Below are positions 22,260 to 32,029 of a stretch of 64,000 nt of DNA, piece by piece. The stretch spans positions 18,826,088 through 18,890,087 of the forward strand of contig OY757014.1 of assembly GCA_963580285.1 (NCBI GenBank). Direction: 5' to 3'. This stretch comes from Lucinisca nassula. Its lineage: Eukaryota; Mollusca; Bivalvia; Lucinida; Lucinidae. The stretch's first letter is position 1. Each line of letters opens with the position of its first letter. Under the pieces are notes generated by a model. That model saw only the letters and a program-made list of their open reading frames with translations. It had not been told where the DNA came from and ran no database searches. The translations under genes and the position numbers were made by a program.

Positions 22260-22780
22260 AAAACACGCCTATATAATTTTGACCCCTTGAACCCCACTTT
22301 TATATAGTAAAACTGGGGTTTCCGGGGGTATACCTTATTATCCCCATGTTTTTCAACGAAAAGTGGGGATATTGTTATCGCCTCCGTCCGTTCGTCTGTC
22401 TGTCCGTCTGTCTGTCTGTCCGGCTATCTCCTCCTAAACCGTTAGCCGGAATTCAACCAAATTTGGTATGCGAGTTGCTTACATGAATGGCTTGCGCAAG
22501 AGCACATTTTTTTTGTCCCCGCCCCCAGGGGCCCTGGGGAGGGGTCAAAAGAAAAAATTTTGACCTACTATGGAGAAAACGTGGGGATTTGTGATGGCTT
22601 GCCATCGACTGCGCGCTCTAGTTTTTCTTATTTCTGCTCTAAAATATAGATTGTGGGTACTCGTTAGAACCGTCTAACGAGTGCCCACAATCTATATTTT
22701 GAGCAGAAATAAGAAAAATATCACAATTTTTCATCATAAAATTTTCATTTTTTCAGCGATAAAGGTGGCAGTGTATTTGT
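22260..22780 (+). mobile_element. Hairpin MITE split by a family B Helitron-like element
   Basis: CACTTTTATATAGTAAAACT leads to GGGGGTATACCTTA (ending 22334). After the insertion the MITE resumes TTTTTCTTATTTCTGCTC and the GTGGGTACTCGTTAGAAC hairpin. The uninterrupted relative near 46360-46380 reads GGTATACATTATTTTTCTTA. Confidence 0.75.
22335..22621 (+). mobile_element. Helitron-like element, family B, short copy
   Basis: Begins TTATCCCCATG with the GAAAAGTGGGGATA hairpin partner and a CTGTCTGTCCGTCTG simple repeat. It ends with GATGGCTTGCCATC, CGACTGCGCGCT and CTAG. It is inverted relative to 5471-6462 and keeps only part of one internal unit. The host junction is A|T. Confidence 0.8.
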
Positions 22781-22871
22781 ATAGGCATGTTTTCCTAATG
22801 GACAAGTGGGTGTGCTTGTGAACTGGTCCAGTGAACCTTTTGATTGTCAAAATTGATCTTTACATAGAAAA

Positions 22872-23620
22872 CAAGATGTGTTTGTGAAACACTGATGCCC
22901 CGGACAGCGCATTTTAAATATGAAAGTGGTATCACTAGCAATCGAAAGGTATGGCCAATGTTCAAGTCTTAAAAAAGTAGGTCAAGGTAAAAAATTATGG
23001 GTCATGTGACATAGAATACACATGTGAAATATGCAAGCCCTATCACTTACCAATCGAAAGTTACGGCCAATGTTAAAGTTTTAAAAAAGTAGTTCAAATG
23101 TCAAGGTCAAGGTCACGAGGTCAAAATTATGGTACTATTAGAAAGGTCTTGTGACAAGGAATGCACATGTGAAATATGAAAGCCATACCACTTTCCAATC
23201 GAAAGTTATGGCCAATGTTAAAGTTTTTAAAAAGTACGTCAAATGTCAAGGTCAAGGTCACGAGGTCAAAAATTATGGTACCACTAGAAAGGTCTTGCGA
23301 CAAGGAATGCACATGTGCAATATGAAAGCCCTATCACTTATCAATCGAAAACTATGGCCAATGTTAAAGTTAAAAAAAATGAAAAAAGTAGGTCAAAGGT
23401 CACGGTCACGATAAAAAAATTATGGTACCACTGGAAAGGTCTTGTGATAAGGTATACACATGTGAAATATGAAAGCTCTATCTATTACCATTCAAAAGTT
23501 CTGCCCAATGTTATGGTTTTTGTAGACAGACAAACAGACAAACGAACAAACAGGCAAACAGACAGATAGACAGACCAAAAACTATATGCCCCCCGAATCT
23601 CAATTCCAGGGGCATAAAAA
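22872..23620 (-). mobile_element. Helitron-like element, family C, short copy
   Basis: The start CAAGATGTGTTTGTGAAACA and the end CCCCGAATCTCAATTCCAGG followed by GGCATAAAAA match 16722-19438. It contains only minisatellite 2 (about four units) and a CAGACAAACAGACAAAC tract. The GTGACCTTGACC minisatellite 1 is absent. Confidence 0.8.
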
Positions 23621-23713
23621 AAATTAACAGCAGTGCCAAGAATAGAATGTTGCAGCTGAAACAAAATGGGTAGTATATCTTCATTTAGTTGAAAACCAGA
23701 AAAGCAATGAACT

Positions 23714-23786
23714 TACCTATAATATCAGGTAGGCCCATGGAATCAGCACATGAAAAAGAAACAAAAAGAAAGCATGTATTATTCAA
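23714..23786 (-). CDS. Doubtful exon of an unrecognised gene, strong donor only
   Basis: On the minus strand CCTGATATTATAG is followed by GTAAGT, an excellent splice donor. The frame before it is open and reads CADSMGLPDIIG. The upstream stretch is pyrimidine-rich but has no AG at a sensible place. The only AG with an open frame gives the wrong phase to follow the exon at 28826. It may be a later exon of the same gene with unseen exons between, or a chance donor. Confidence 0.25.
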
Positions 23787-23829
23787 GTGCCTGACAAATA
23801 TGTAATGTGTATGTTATTCAACCCTGCTT

Positions 23830-23990
23830 TACCAGGCCTCCTTGGCATAGTGGGTAAGAGAGCTGACTTGATCATCAGGTCTGCTGTGGTTAGAGTACTG
23901 ATAAACCGTTTAGAACTAAGCCGTGATATGAGTTTGATTGTCCAATGTACATAAACCTTCTGGTTTCATCTCAATGTCAGTTAAAAGTCC
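23830..23990 (+). mobile_element. SINE fragments, tRNA-like head joined to an AAAC-SINE body
   Basis: GGCCTCCTTGGCATAGTGGG and TCATCAGGTCTGCTGTGGTT match the head type at 10536 and 30565. The next part, ACTGATAAACCGTTTAGAAC and CTCAATGTCAGTTAAAAGTC, resembles the body of the AAAC-tail SINE. This looks like a mosaic. Confidence 0.5.
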
Positions 23991-23993
23991 AAA

Positions 23994-24655
23994 CTAGAAA
24001 TGCGTCCATAGGACAGGGATGCCCCTGCCTGAAAACATGTATATGTTCATATTCATCCATAGAAAGTTATTGACTGTGTTTAAGTTTTGGACCCTTTTTT
24101 CGCATTTGACCTCTAAGTATGACCTTGACCTTGGAGGTAAGGACCTTGGTTTTGTGTGAGGCAGATTGTCTCATGATGGCCAACATTTCTGCCAAGTAAT
24201 TTCAAACTCTATCCAGAGATAAGAATGTTATTGACTGCGTTTAAGTTTTGGACCATTTTATTGACCTTTGACCTCTAAGTATGACCTTGGAGGTACCGAT
24301 CTGGGTTTGCATGTGACACATTGTCTCATGATGGTTAACATTTCTTCAAAGTAATTTCAAAATTCATCCAGAAATAACAGTTATTGACTGCGTTTAAGTT
24401 TCGGACCCTTTTTTTGACCTTTGACCTCTAAGTATGACCTTGACCTTGTAGGTAAGGACCTGGGTTTTGCACGTGACACGTCGTCTCATAATGGTTAACA
24501 TTTCCGCTGAGTTATTTTAAAATCCATCAAGAAATAAGGAAGTTATTGACTGCGTTTAAGTTTTGGAAGCACGGATGCAAGTAAGAACGGACGGAAGGAC
24601 AGGGGCAACGCTATATGCCCTTTCCACCATTCTTCGAATGGCGGGGACATAAAAA
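23994..24655 (-). mobile_element. Helitron-like element, family A relative
   Basis: The left end CTAGAAATGCGTCCATAGGA followed by CAGGGATGCCCC forms the GTCC/GGAC hairpin with a CTAG terminus. The right end CTATATGCCCTTTCCACCAT, then CGAATGGCGGGGACATAAAAA, is the terminal hairpin. Three units with TGACCTTTGACCTCTAAGTA (about 150 bp) fill it. A short ACGGACGGAAGG tract precedes the hairpin. Confidence 0.75.
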
Positions 24656-26589
24656 TTTGAAGCAACATCTCCAAATGGCCTAAATAGTGTTGACGGGGAT
24701 GTAAATTTTTTTTCTGAGAGAAAAAATGTATATATTAACTGTATTAATGAAGTTGTATATATACTGAACCGAAAAAGAAACGCATCCATCAGGGTTGACT
24801 GAAAAATCATTTGCGATTTACTTTCATACTTTTTAAACTTCTTATGCAGAAAACATTTAAGCTATATCTGTACAGTTTAACGCTCCACTTGGAAATTCGT
24901 TGTTATCAACATTTCCTCCTGCAGTATATTAAATGTATACAGTAACCTCATCAAATTGGTATATTGTGTTACCTGGAGTTTAGGTTTCAGGGGGCTTATG
25001 TGCACGGTGTTTTAAGTAATTGTAGCAACTGCATGCGATTGGTAAAAGGCGGAATATTCATTGCTCAGCAAAAATATAATAAAACATGCGACCAGTGAAG
25101 ACTCAGATCAGCCAGCACATCTGTGAAAGCAAATCAGTTTGTCCTGGTTGCTGTGTTTGCGTTCTTTTATGATGCGCTGCCAGTCATTCCGCTTAATGTT
25201 CAAAGACGATGATGAGACATCTTGGGGTGTAAATTTAATCAGCTACTTGATAGATAGCCGTAAATAAGCATGCACTGCATGCTGACCTGGCCACCTGTGA
25301 TTCACAATTAGATATATGAGTACTAGCAGAAGTATTACAGGTTAATCCTGCTAATTGGGACTCAATAAATATAGTTTTGGTAAAATGTATATGGAACACA
25401 GCGGTCTGTGCAGCAGTGGTTATATCTCAGGCGTGCATTAACGACAATGTTGCGAAAAAAAATACGTCAGGATGATAAAATTATGAACACTGTTTTATTT
25501 ATTTGTTTCGTTTATTTTCATAAAAAGTTTAAATAAATTTTAACTGTTTCAATTATAACAATTATAACGCAATTGCTGGTGATATATTCGCTGCCTCAAA
25601 CTATGAATAAAACTGGTAATCCCGAGAAAACCAGACACAAAAGTAAACACCCACCATGGTGCAATAATCAAAGGCGCCGACATACATGTGTCGGAAAACG
25701 GCAATAAACAAGGTTCTTAAGCCTCGAGATACGAGTTTTCGCCAATGGCCCAAGGACGCACTACGCAAATTTTCTTGCATCTGTTACATTAATTATAACT
25801 TTCCTGTCAGCCCAGTTGTTATTGCTTCTGTTATGGTTTTGTTCTTCCACAAAATACAGGCTAATCCATTTCAGTACAAGTCATTCAAATTTTCAACATG
25901 AATCTCTGCGATTTGGGAGAAATAGCCGCCAGAAATTTCTCATGCACTTGATTTTTTTTCTTGCATTTTCCGGAGAAAATTGTCAGTTACAGGTTTGTCA
26001 GGTTCCCCACAAAAACAAAAATTGGGCTTTAGCTTTTTATCGTTTGCGCCTCTGTTTTGATATTTAATACCTAACTACATGACAATGTGAATCTGTAGGT
26101 CTTGTCGAACCCAATTTTTTCTCGAAGATGACAATTTTCAGTAGGAGTCAATGTGGCTGCCTAACAATATTCAGAATCGTATTTTTTATGCACACGTGTC
26201 TTAAAGTTACTTATCATGCTCTGATCAAGTTAATAAAGTTAATAATGCGGGCGGCTTTCCCTTTGATAAGCGTCAAAAGGTAAGGTTGAGTGTATTAGCG
26301 TAATTAAAACAAATGTCATCGTCCATGAATCGATTAATATCCAAGTGTTCTTGAACATTGGAACAGTTTTTTGTTTAAGACTATGAGGCGCCGAAAATTA
26401 CCCCGATTTCGATTGCGTTTTGTCAGGCAGCACTTTTTTTCATTGCCGATACGACCACAATGGAACAACCTTGTTGTACCGCCAATTTGATGGTTGTATT
26501 TGATACAACCTTTTCTAACTTTCTAGTCATATTTGCTCGATTGTAGAGTAGTATTTACGACGATACAACGCTTATCAAGTACTCTGTGA
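24656..26589. other. Low-repeat region, no gene supported
   Basis: This is the longest stretch without recognisable mobile ends. The plus frames at 25686-25901 and 25816-26067 lack splice context and any family signature. AACCGAAAAAGAAACGCATC near 24767-24786 may be the edge of an unrecognised element. Confidence 0.4.
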
Positions 26590-27190
26590 TTACTTAAAAA
26601 ATGTGACCTCTGGAGTGTTAACAAGGTTTTTCTTTTAATTTGGTCTGGAGCCCTAATTTTTAGCCCCAAGTCACCCAGTTTTGAACTTGAAATCATCAAG
26701 TCAGACTAACATTTTGAGCATGCGACATTCATGATGATCACTTCATTAATGTGATTTCTGGTGTTAACAAGCTTTTCATTTGATTTGACCTAGTGACCTA
26801 GTTTTTGACCCCAAGTGGCCTAGTATCAATCTTGACCTAGATTTCATACAGGCAAACATTCTGAGCAAGTTCCATCAAAATTTGGTTAAAACTGTGACCT
26901 CTAGAGTGTTAACAAGGCTTTCCTTAGATTTGACCTATGACCTAGTTTTTGACCCCATGTGACCGAGTATCAAACTTGACCTAGATTTTATAGAGACAAA
27001 CATTCTAAGCAAGTTTCATTAAAATTGGGCCATAATTGTGACCAAAATTCTGACCTCTATTTTCATTTGTATTGACCTGGTGACCTAGTTTTGAACCCAA
27101 AGTGGCTCATTATTAAACTTGACCTAGATTTCATAGCACTGAAGTGGCACTGAAAGCTTACCCGGAGACTTTGGCTCTGGTGAGCTAAAA
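26590..27190. mobile_element. Truncated Helitron-like array
   Basis: Units with TTTGACCTAGTGACCTAGTT and CTAGATTTCATA run up to a terminal GGCTCTGGTGAGCTAAAAA (27172-27190). That is the minus-strand 5-prime end of the CAAGAGG family. The CAAGAGG end is missing. The units match those at 15640-16720. Confidence 0.65.
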
Positions 27191-27400
27191 AATTATTTCT
27201 GCTCAAAATATGGATTGACGAGTCGGTTCTAACAAGTATCCACAATCTATGTTTTTGAGCAGAAATAAGAAATATAATGTATACCTCTGTAAACCCCAGT
27301 TTTACTATATAAAAGTGGGGTTTGAGGGGGTCAAAATTATTTTGGTGTGTTTTTGTGATGTGTCTTACTGCTGGCAAGCAAACTGTTTGAACTACGTTCA
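27185..27400. mobile_element. Hairpin MITE copy
   Basis: TTATTTCTGCTCAAAATATG faces TGTTTTTGAGCAGAAATAAG around a GGTTCTAACAAG stem. Then CTGTAAACCCCAGTTTTACT and GGGGTTTGAGGGGG follow. A frame to its right (27531-27749, plus) ends at a donor-like AAAAAGGTTAGT but is otherwise unsupported. Confidence 0.6.
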
Positions 27401-27802
27401 TCAAACGAACCCGCTGCGTATGGGCTTATCGTTGGCGAATGTCAAAAAATTTTGTGCATACGAACAACAACAAACACAAAAGTACTTCAATGAACATTAT
27501 GCAATGAGGTAACAAACTTCACATATACCAATGAATGCCAAAATGTATTTGTATGCAGGCATATTCTTAAAGTGTAACAACAAATTTCAATTTTTAACTG
27601 TCTACACTCCAATGCTTTGTATAATGTCCCTTCAGTTGGATGCTCTTTGGCTGCATGGGACAGAAATAGATATTGTTTCAAAAAGGTTAGTTGGTTGTTT
27701 ACATGACAAAATTGTCGAAAACTTCAAAAATTGTAAAAAGTCCATCTGATTAGAGCAGGAGTTATACAATTCTGCAGGCTGACCCCTTTAGAAGAAATTG
27801 GT

Positions 27803-28120
27803 AGCCGCCGCCCTTCGGGACTTGAAGAAATAGATGGGCTGCATGATGCTTCCACGCAGAGCTGAAATGGACCCGCACACGAGTACTAGTAAACCGCTTA
27901 GAGGATGTATGCCTGCCCAGGCAATGCGGTGCAAGTCTATAAACGCTATTGGTTCATGTTTATAAATGTTATTGGTTTCATTGGGCGGCAGGGCTTGAGA
28001 TGTCATTTCATCTCACTGTCGGGTAAAAGTCCCACTAAATTGGAAGCAACGTGTCCCAAGAATGACCCTTACAGTGTTGATGGGGATGTTAAACTTCAAA
28101 TCAAACAAAACAATCAAATG
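27803..28120 (+). mobile_element. SINE with AAAC-type tail, 9 bp target duplication
   Basis: GAAATTGGT occurs at 27794-27802 and again near 28122-28130. The head reads GCCGCCGCCCTTCGGGACTT, the body GGGCTGCATGATGCTTCCAC, and the tail is AAATCAAACAAAACAATC. It is full length and oriented plus. Confidence 0.8.
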
Positions 28121-28216
28121 AGAAATTGGTGGTGCTTGATTAAAAATCAAATAATTATCGAAAAAAAAACCCCACAGCAAAAGAGATAAAAATTTGACTT
28201 GAGAATTATCATAGAC

Positions 28217-28247
<31 letters not shown>

Positions 28248-28250
28248 GGA
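28217..28250. repeat. T-run followed by G-run
   Basis: A poly-T run continues into a long uninterrupted poly-G run. The glycine or proline runs in frames across it are not protein. Confidence 0.9.
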
Positions 28251-28261
28251 GGAGAGAGGTT

Positions 28262-28445
28262 GTATAAGAATATATCGCTTATTTGAGCCAATCGTTAATC
28301 AGGAGAGGGCCAAAACACGAGTACCCCCTCTTGAGATAAACCACCTACTTTCCATTGCAGAACTTGGCGTCTCACATATAACCTGTGCGAGGCTTGAACC
28401 CACAGCTGTGAGAGACTTAATGATTACCCTCAGGCTGCTATGCAC
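28262..28445 (-). mobile_element. tRNA-like SINE copy
   Basis: Inverted copy of the family at 10536 and 30565: GAGCCAATCGTTAATCAGGA, CCATTGCAGAACTTGGCGTC and GCGAGGCTTGAACCCACAGC. Confidence 0.65.
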
Positions 28446-28567
28446 GACTACTGTTGTTTGAGAGTGGTATGCCATCTCTGTAAAGTCTCAATTGGAAGGG
28501 GTATGCCAACTCTGTAATGTCTCAAACTCCCCCAGACATCAGATGCACTCATTCAGACCAGGATGTA

Positions 28568-28796
28568 CAGTAAAATTCTGCTATTAAGACCACCTAAAAT
28601 TTAGACTAAATCTGCTTTTAAAAGCTTATTGAGAAGGTTTCAGTTATTATTTCTTTGTGTTTTCTACACACAGTGTCTCCTAATAAGAGACCACCTTTGG
28701 GACTGTTCAAAAGTGGTCTTTGGGACTGTTCAAAAACGGTCTTAAAAACCACTTTTGAACAGTCCCAAATGTGGTCTTATTATAGGAATTTTACTG
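28568..28796. mobile_element. MITE with CAGTAAAATTC inverted ends and internal foldback
   Basis: CAGTAAAATTCTGCTATTAA at the left faces TAATAAGACCAC-type text and GAATTTTACTG at the right. TA precedes the left end. Internally CCACTTTTGAACAGTCCCAAA pairs with TTTGGGACTGTTCAAAAGTGG. This suggests a Tc1/pogo-type MITE, 30 bp from the exon end at 28826. Confidence 0.75.
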
Positions 28797-28825
28797 TTCT
28801 TTCATACAAATGCACAACTCTTTAC

Positions 28826-28971
28826 CTGAAAGCCAGGTGAAGAAATGTTCATGTGGTGGTAAATTCTCAACAACACACCTAGATGTAGGATCACTTAGAG
28901 ACTGAAGAAAGTTTGGTGTTCCAATTTTCAGACAAATTAAGGCAAAGACAAAATAAAATTGATCACTCTGT
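28826..28971 (-). CDS. Coding exon of an unrecognised gene (fifth in the model)
   Basis: On the minus strand the frame stays open to GGCTTTCAG and the donor GTAAAG. It reads KIGTPNFLQSLSDPTSRC and then VVENLPPHEHFFTWLS, text with the composition of real protein. The 5-prime boundary is uncertain. Starting after GTTAG (28971) fits the phase left by the exon at 30096. A better pyrimidine tract lies before an AG at 28902, which would start the exon at 28901 in phase 0 and break the match. No domain is recognised. A MITE lies immediately downstream and a TTAA MITE upstream. Confidence 0.5.
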
Positions 28972-29100
28972 CTAACTCATTAAGTCATAATCTGATACCT
29001 TTTATCACTACCTAATATGTTTATTATACTGACTTAATGAGCCACTGTGCATGCATTTTACAAAAAATATCATTTTACCAGTAAGCTAATTGGGAATACC

Positions 29101-29313
29101 TTAACCCTTGTCCTGCTGAATATTCAAATAAGCCACACCCACTACTGATTATCAACCAACCAGATCACTTGATGCAAATTACTGCAACAAATTCACAATC
29201 TGAATGGCAAACAAAGTAGATCCTGATCAGATGGCTTCATCAGAAGCCATCTGATCTGGATCTACATTGTTTCAAAGATAAGGCATATCTGGGTTCAGCA
29301 TGGCAAGGGTTAA
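29101..29313 (-). mobile_element. TTAA MITE
   Basis: Ends TTAACCCTTGTCCTGCTG and CAGCATGGCAAGGGTTAA, with the hairpin at 29216-29275. It lies in the proposed intron between the exons at 30096 and 28971. Confidence 0.85.
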
Positions 29314-29472
29314 AAGACTTAAACTTCTAGATGGGAGCTGATTTTCCTATGTCATTGGTTCACGTCCCTGAACACCCAGTCTGAGCTGAATCATCACAAC
29401 AAATTCTTTCCTTTTTAAAGTACCATAAAATCCTAAACATTGGGACACCTATAATTCTCCTAAAATTTCAAA

Positions 29473-30035
29473 CAAGAGGCCCATGGGCCACTATGCTTAC
29501 CAGAGCCCAATGGCAGCCATTTATTTTAATAAACCATGGAAGCCCTGCTCCAGGGGATGCAAATTTTATCTGTAGTCAATGGAAACTCTAAGTTGCCAAA
29601 CTAAAGAGCCAAATTTCATAAAAAAAAAAAACCTGAAAAGGCAAATAAGTATGACCTTGAGCTTGGAGGTATGGCCATGAGTTTTGCGCATAACACATCG
29701 ACTCATGATGGTGAACATTTCTGCAAAGTAATTTCAGAATCCATACATAAATAAGAAAGTTATTGACTGTGTTTAAGTATTGGGTCCTTTTTTCTGACCT
29801 TTGACCTCTAAGTATGACCTTTACCTTGGAGGTACAGACCTGGGTTTTGCAAGCGACACATCGTCTCATGATGGTGAATATTTCTGAAAAATAATTTCAA
29901 AATCCATCCACAAATAAGAAAGTTACTGACTGCGTTTAAGTTCCAGACGCACGCACACACACGAACGAAAGTACGGATGGACAGGGGCAACACTATATGC
30001 CCTTTCCACCATTCTTCGAAAGGCGGGTGAATAAA
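29473..30035 (-). mobile_element. Chimeric Helitron-like element
   Basis: The left end CAAGAGGCCCATGGGCCACT belongs to the CAAGAGG family. The right part (from about 29637), with ATGACCTTGAGCTTGGAGGT units and the terminal hairpin TATGCCCTTTCCACCATTCT, belongs to the family at 23994-24655. The junction is in an A-run near 29620-29633. The ACGCACGCACAC tract precedes the hairpin as usual. Confidence 0.65.
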
Positions 30036-30095
30036 AAAGTGTCCAAAGGAGCAAGTTCATGCCTTTGGCAATGATTGAAAGTACAGAATCATTAC

Positions 30096-30266
30096 ATATG
30101 AAGAGCAATAATGAAGCAAGGAAGTTCACAAAAGTCAGAGAAGAGTTGTCCATCTTTGGATGATGCTACTAGCAGCAGAGGCTCAGCCGAGTCTCCCAAT
30201 AAACGCAGTCTCATCACAGCCTTTGCTGCTCGCAGACAAGTAGAAGAGACATCCATGAAGTTGTAC
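30096..30266 (-). CDS. Coding exon of an unrecognised gene (fourth in the model)
   Basis: Fifty-six codons are open on the minus strand, including LRAAKAVMRLRLLGDSAEPL and KDGQLFSDFCELPC, followed by donor GTAATG. The start used here follows ACCAAAG (30266) and completes the codon left by the exon at 36432. An alternative AG eight bases upstream (start 30274, phase 0) does not fit that donor. The acceptor lacks a clear pyrimidine tract because a MITE begins at 30278. The sequence looks helical and leucine-rich; no family is recognised. A plus-strand frame overlapping it is serine-rich and less convincing. Confidence 0.6.
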
Positions 30267-30277
30267 CTTTGGTCCTG

Positions 30278-30477
30278 TTAATCCATTGTATACCAGTAGA
30301 CTCTTCCATTGCTATGTTAGACAAGTCCATTTGTCATTCTAAGGGGTGTCAGGCCCATTTTTTCGTTTTTATTCTATTTTTGATGGAAAATTCTGTAGGC
30401 CCAGACCAGACCAGACACCGCAGAATGCACTGTTTGCCAAGGTAAACCTTTAGGAGTTTCCGCATACAATGGGTTGT
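30278..30477. mobile_element. TTAA MITE, ATTGTATACC type, abutting an exon
   Basis: Starts TTAATCCATTGTATACC and ends CCGCATACAATGGGTTG, so the second TTAA is mutated. The internal text AGACCAGACACCGCAGAATG, CACTGTTTGCC is a partial GATC-type hairpin. Its left TTAA is 12 bp from the exon at 30266. Confidence 0.7.
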
Positions 30478-30564
30478 CAGTTCAAGAACATAAATTTGAG
30501 GATGTCTGTGCCCTTTTCTTATGGGTCAGCTTAAATAACAAACATGTAATGTACACCCCTGTAA

Positions 30565-30775
30565 AGCTTGATCATTAGGTCTCTCACCGCTGTGGTTCGA
30601 GCCTCGCTCGGGTCACAAGTGGGTCACATGTGAGACGCCAATTTCTGCAACGGAAGGTCAGGTGGTTTTTCTCCGGGTACTCCGGTTTTCGCCCACCTCT
30701 GATTAACGATCGGCTCGATATGAGTGAAATAATCTTGAAAGGGCCGTAAAACCAACCCCCCCCCCCAAAAAAAAA
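30565..30775 (+). mobile_element. tRNA-like SINE copy
   Basis: Contains TTGATCATTAGGTCTCTCAC, GGTTCGAGCCTCGC (box-B-like), GGTCACATGTGAGACGCCA and CACCTCTGATTAACGATCGG, then GAAAGGGCCGTAAAACCA and a C/A-rich tail. Confidence 0.7.
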
Positions 30776-30853
30776 CACCCCTGTAAACCCACTTTATGTA
30801 GAAGACAATACCATGATGCCCTCCATCTATCACAAAGCAAAATATTAGATATA

Positions 30854-31180
30854 CCGTATTCACCCTAATTACCGCACCGTGCCCTTAGTATTTTCAAAAT
30901 CATGTAAAAAAATCGTGGTGAAAAATCTACCTAATTAGCGCACACTTGATACGAAACCAATAGCTTCCGAGATGACACTGATATTTAATGGGAAGGAAAA
31001 TGATACTTAAGCATTGCCTTCACTGTTGAAGAAATAACGTTAAGTTTTTTATAGATTTACTGTGAGAGCTTCAAGGGGAGGTAACCGGTTACTGTAAAGT
31101 GTGCGCTTATGCATTTCCTTTTCAAAGATTGCTTTGGTGTGCGCTTATAGGAGCATGTGTGGTAATTAGGGCGAATACAG
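30854..31180. mobile_element. 327 bp MITE with CCGTATTCACCCTAATTACC ends and TA target
   Basis: The left CCGTATTCACCCTAATTACC and right GGTAATTAGGGCGAATACAG are inverted with few mismatches. TA flanks both sides. CGCACACTTG and GTGTGCGCTTAT form a second inner inverted pair. It fits a Tc1/mariner/pogo-type MITE. Confidence 0.8.
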
Positions 31181-31239
31181 TATATCTGAGGGATCTTTTA
31201 GTACGTTTCAACTACTGATCTTGGTATGAGGGCACCTTG

Positions 31240-31531
31240 TTTTGTTTGAATTGAGGTTTAACGTCCCTGCCAATACAATCTAGGTCATTTTGGAGACATT
31301 GCTTCCAATTTTGTGTGACTTTCACCCGAGGTGGAGATGAAATGACATCTCAAGCCCTGCCGCCCAATGAAACCAATAGGGTTCATATGCACTGGACGAT
31401 CTGACTCACACCACTTTGCCTGGGCAAGCTTAGTCCTTCTTAGCGGTTTAACAGTACTCATGTGGTTTCAGCTCTGCTTGGAAGCAACATGCAGCCCAAT
31501 CTATTTCTCCAAGCTCCGATAGGTGGGGGCC
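31240..31531 (-). mobile_element. SINE with AAAC tail
   Basis: Tail at left (TTGTTTTGTTTGAATTGAGG), body GTTTAACGTCCCTGCCAATA, head at right ending CTCCGATAGGTGGGGGCC. The target duplication is not obvious. Confidence 0.75.
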
Positions 31532-31548
31532 TGACTCGCCCTCGTATC

Positions 31549-31700
31549 TTAAACCATTGTATATACTAGTGGACCTTTCTGTTGCTATATGTTGGACAAG
31601 TCAGGGGTGGTAGGCCTATTTTTTCATTTTTATTCTATTTTTCATAAAAAATTTTGTCAGCAAATGGTGCAGGCCCTGATCAGACGCCGCTTTCATTTCC
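31549..31700. mobile_element. Left half of a TTAA MITE, ATTGTATAC type
   Basis: TTAAACCATTGTATATACTA, then TGTTGGACAAGTCAGGGGTG and GCAGGCCCTGATCAGACGCC, matching 30278 and 33777. The second half and right TTAA are missing. Confidence 0.6.
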
Positions 31701-32029
31701 CAATGATAAAACTTAGCCACCTTTGTAACACAGATCTAATATACACTGCAAGGAGCAAAATTTTAAGCCTGCATGACATCACTGCTTGGCAATTTTCAAA
31801 CTCGAGGAAAGGCACCATTTTAAAGTGACATCTTTTAAAAATGTTCATGCGAACGTCAAGAAGCAAGGTTCACGTGCAAAGCAAGAATGTGAGCTACAGC
31901 ATGGATACCCCTATAAAACAGCTGAAATTCGGTGTGGGGCGATCTGTTCAAAATGTGTGTTTGGGTCAGAAACACGTCAATCTTTCGGATATGCGTTATT
32001 TTGGGCTTCAGAGTGACTTCATATGGTGA

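Noticed and set aside
25686..26067. Two overlapping plus frames of 71 and 83 residues in a low-repeat region
   Set aside because: No splice sites, conserved motif or codon pattern supports either, and the overlapping frames are about equally weak.
27531..27749. Plus frame with MSLQLDALWLHGTEIDIVSK followed by a GTTAGT donor-like site
   Set aside because: The acceptor options are weak, no neighbouring plus-strand exon fits, and it lies between a MITE and a SINE. Kept only as a note in the MITE entry.
28013..28291. Proline-rich frame ending in a lysine tract
   Set aside because: It is the complement of a poly-G run and a SINE tail.
30045..30290. Plus frame with SEKSCPSLDDATSSRGSAES over the fourth exon
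   Set aside because: The minus strand gives a more protein-like, hydrophobic-patterned frame with phase agreement to neighbouring exons. The plus frame is low-complexity serine text and hits a stop soon after.
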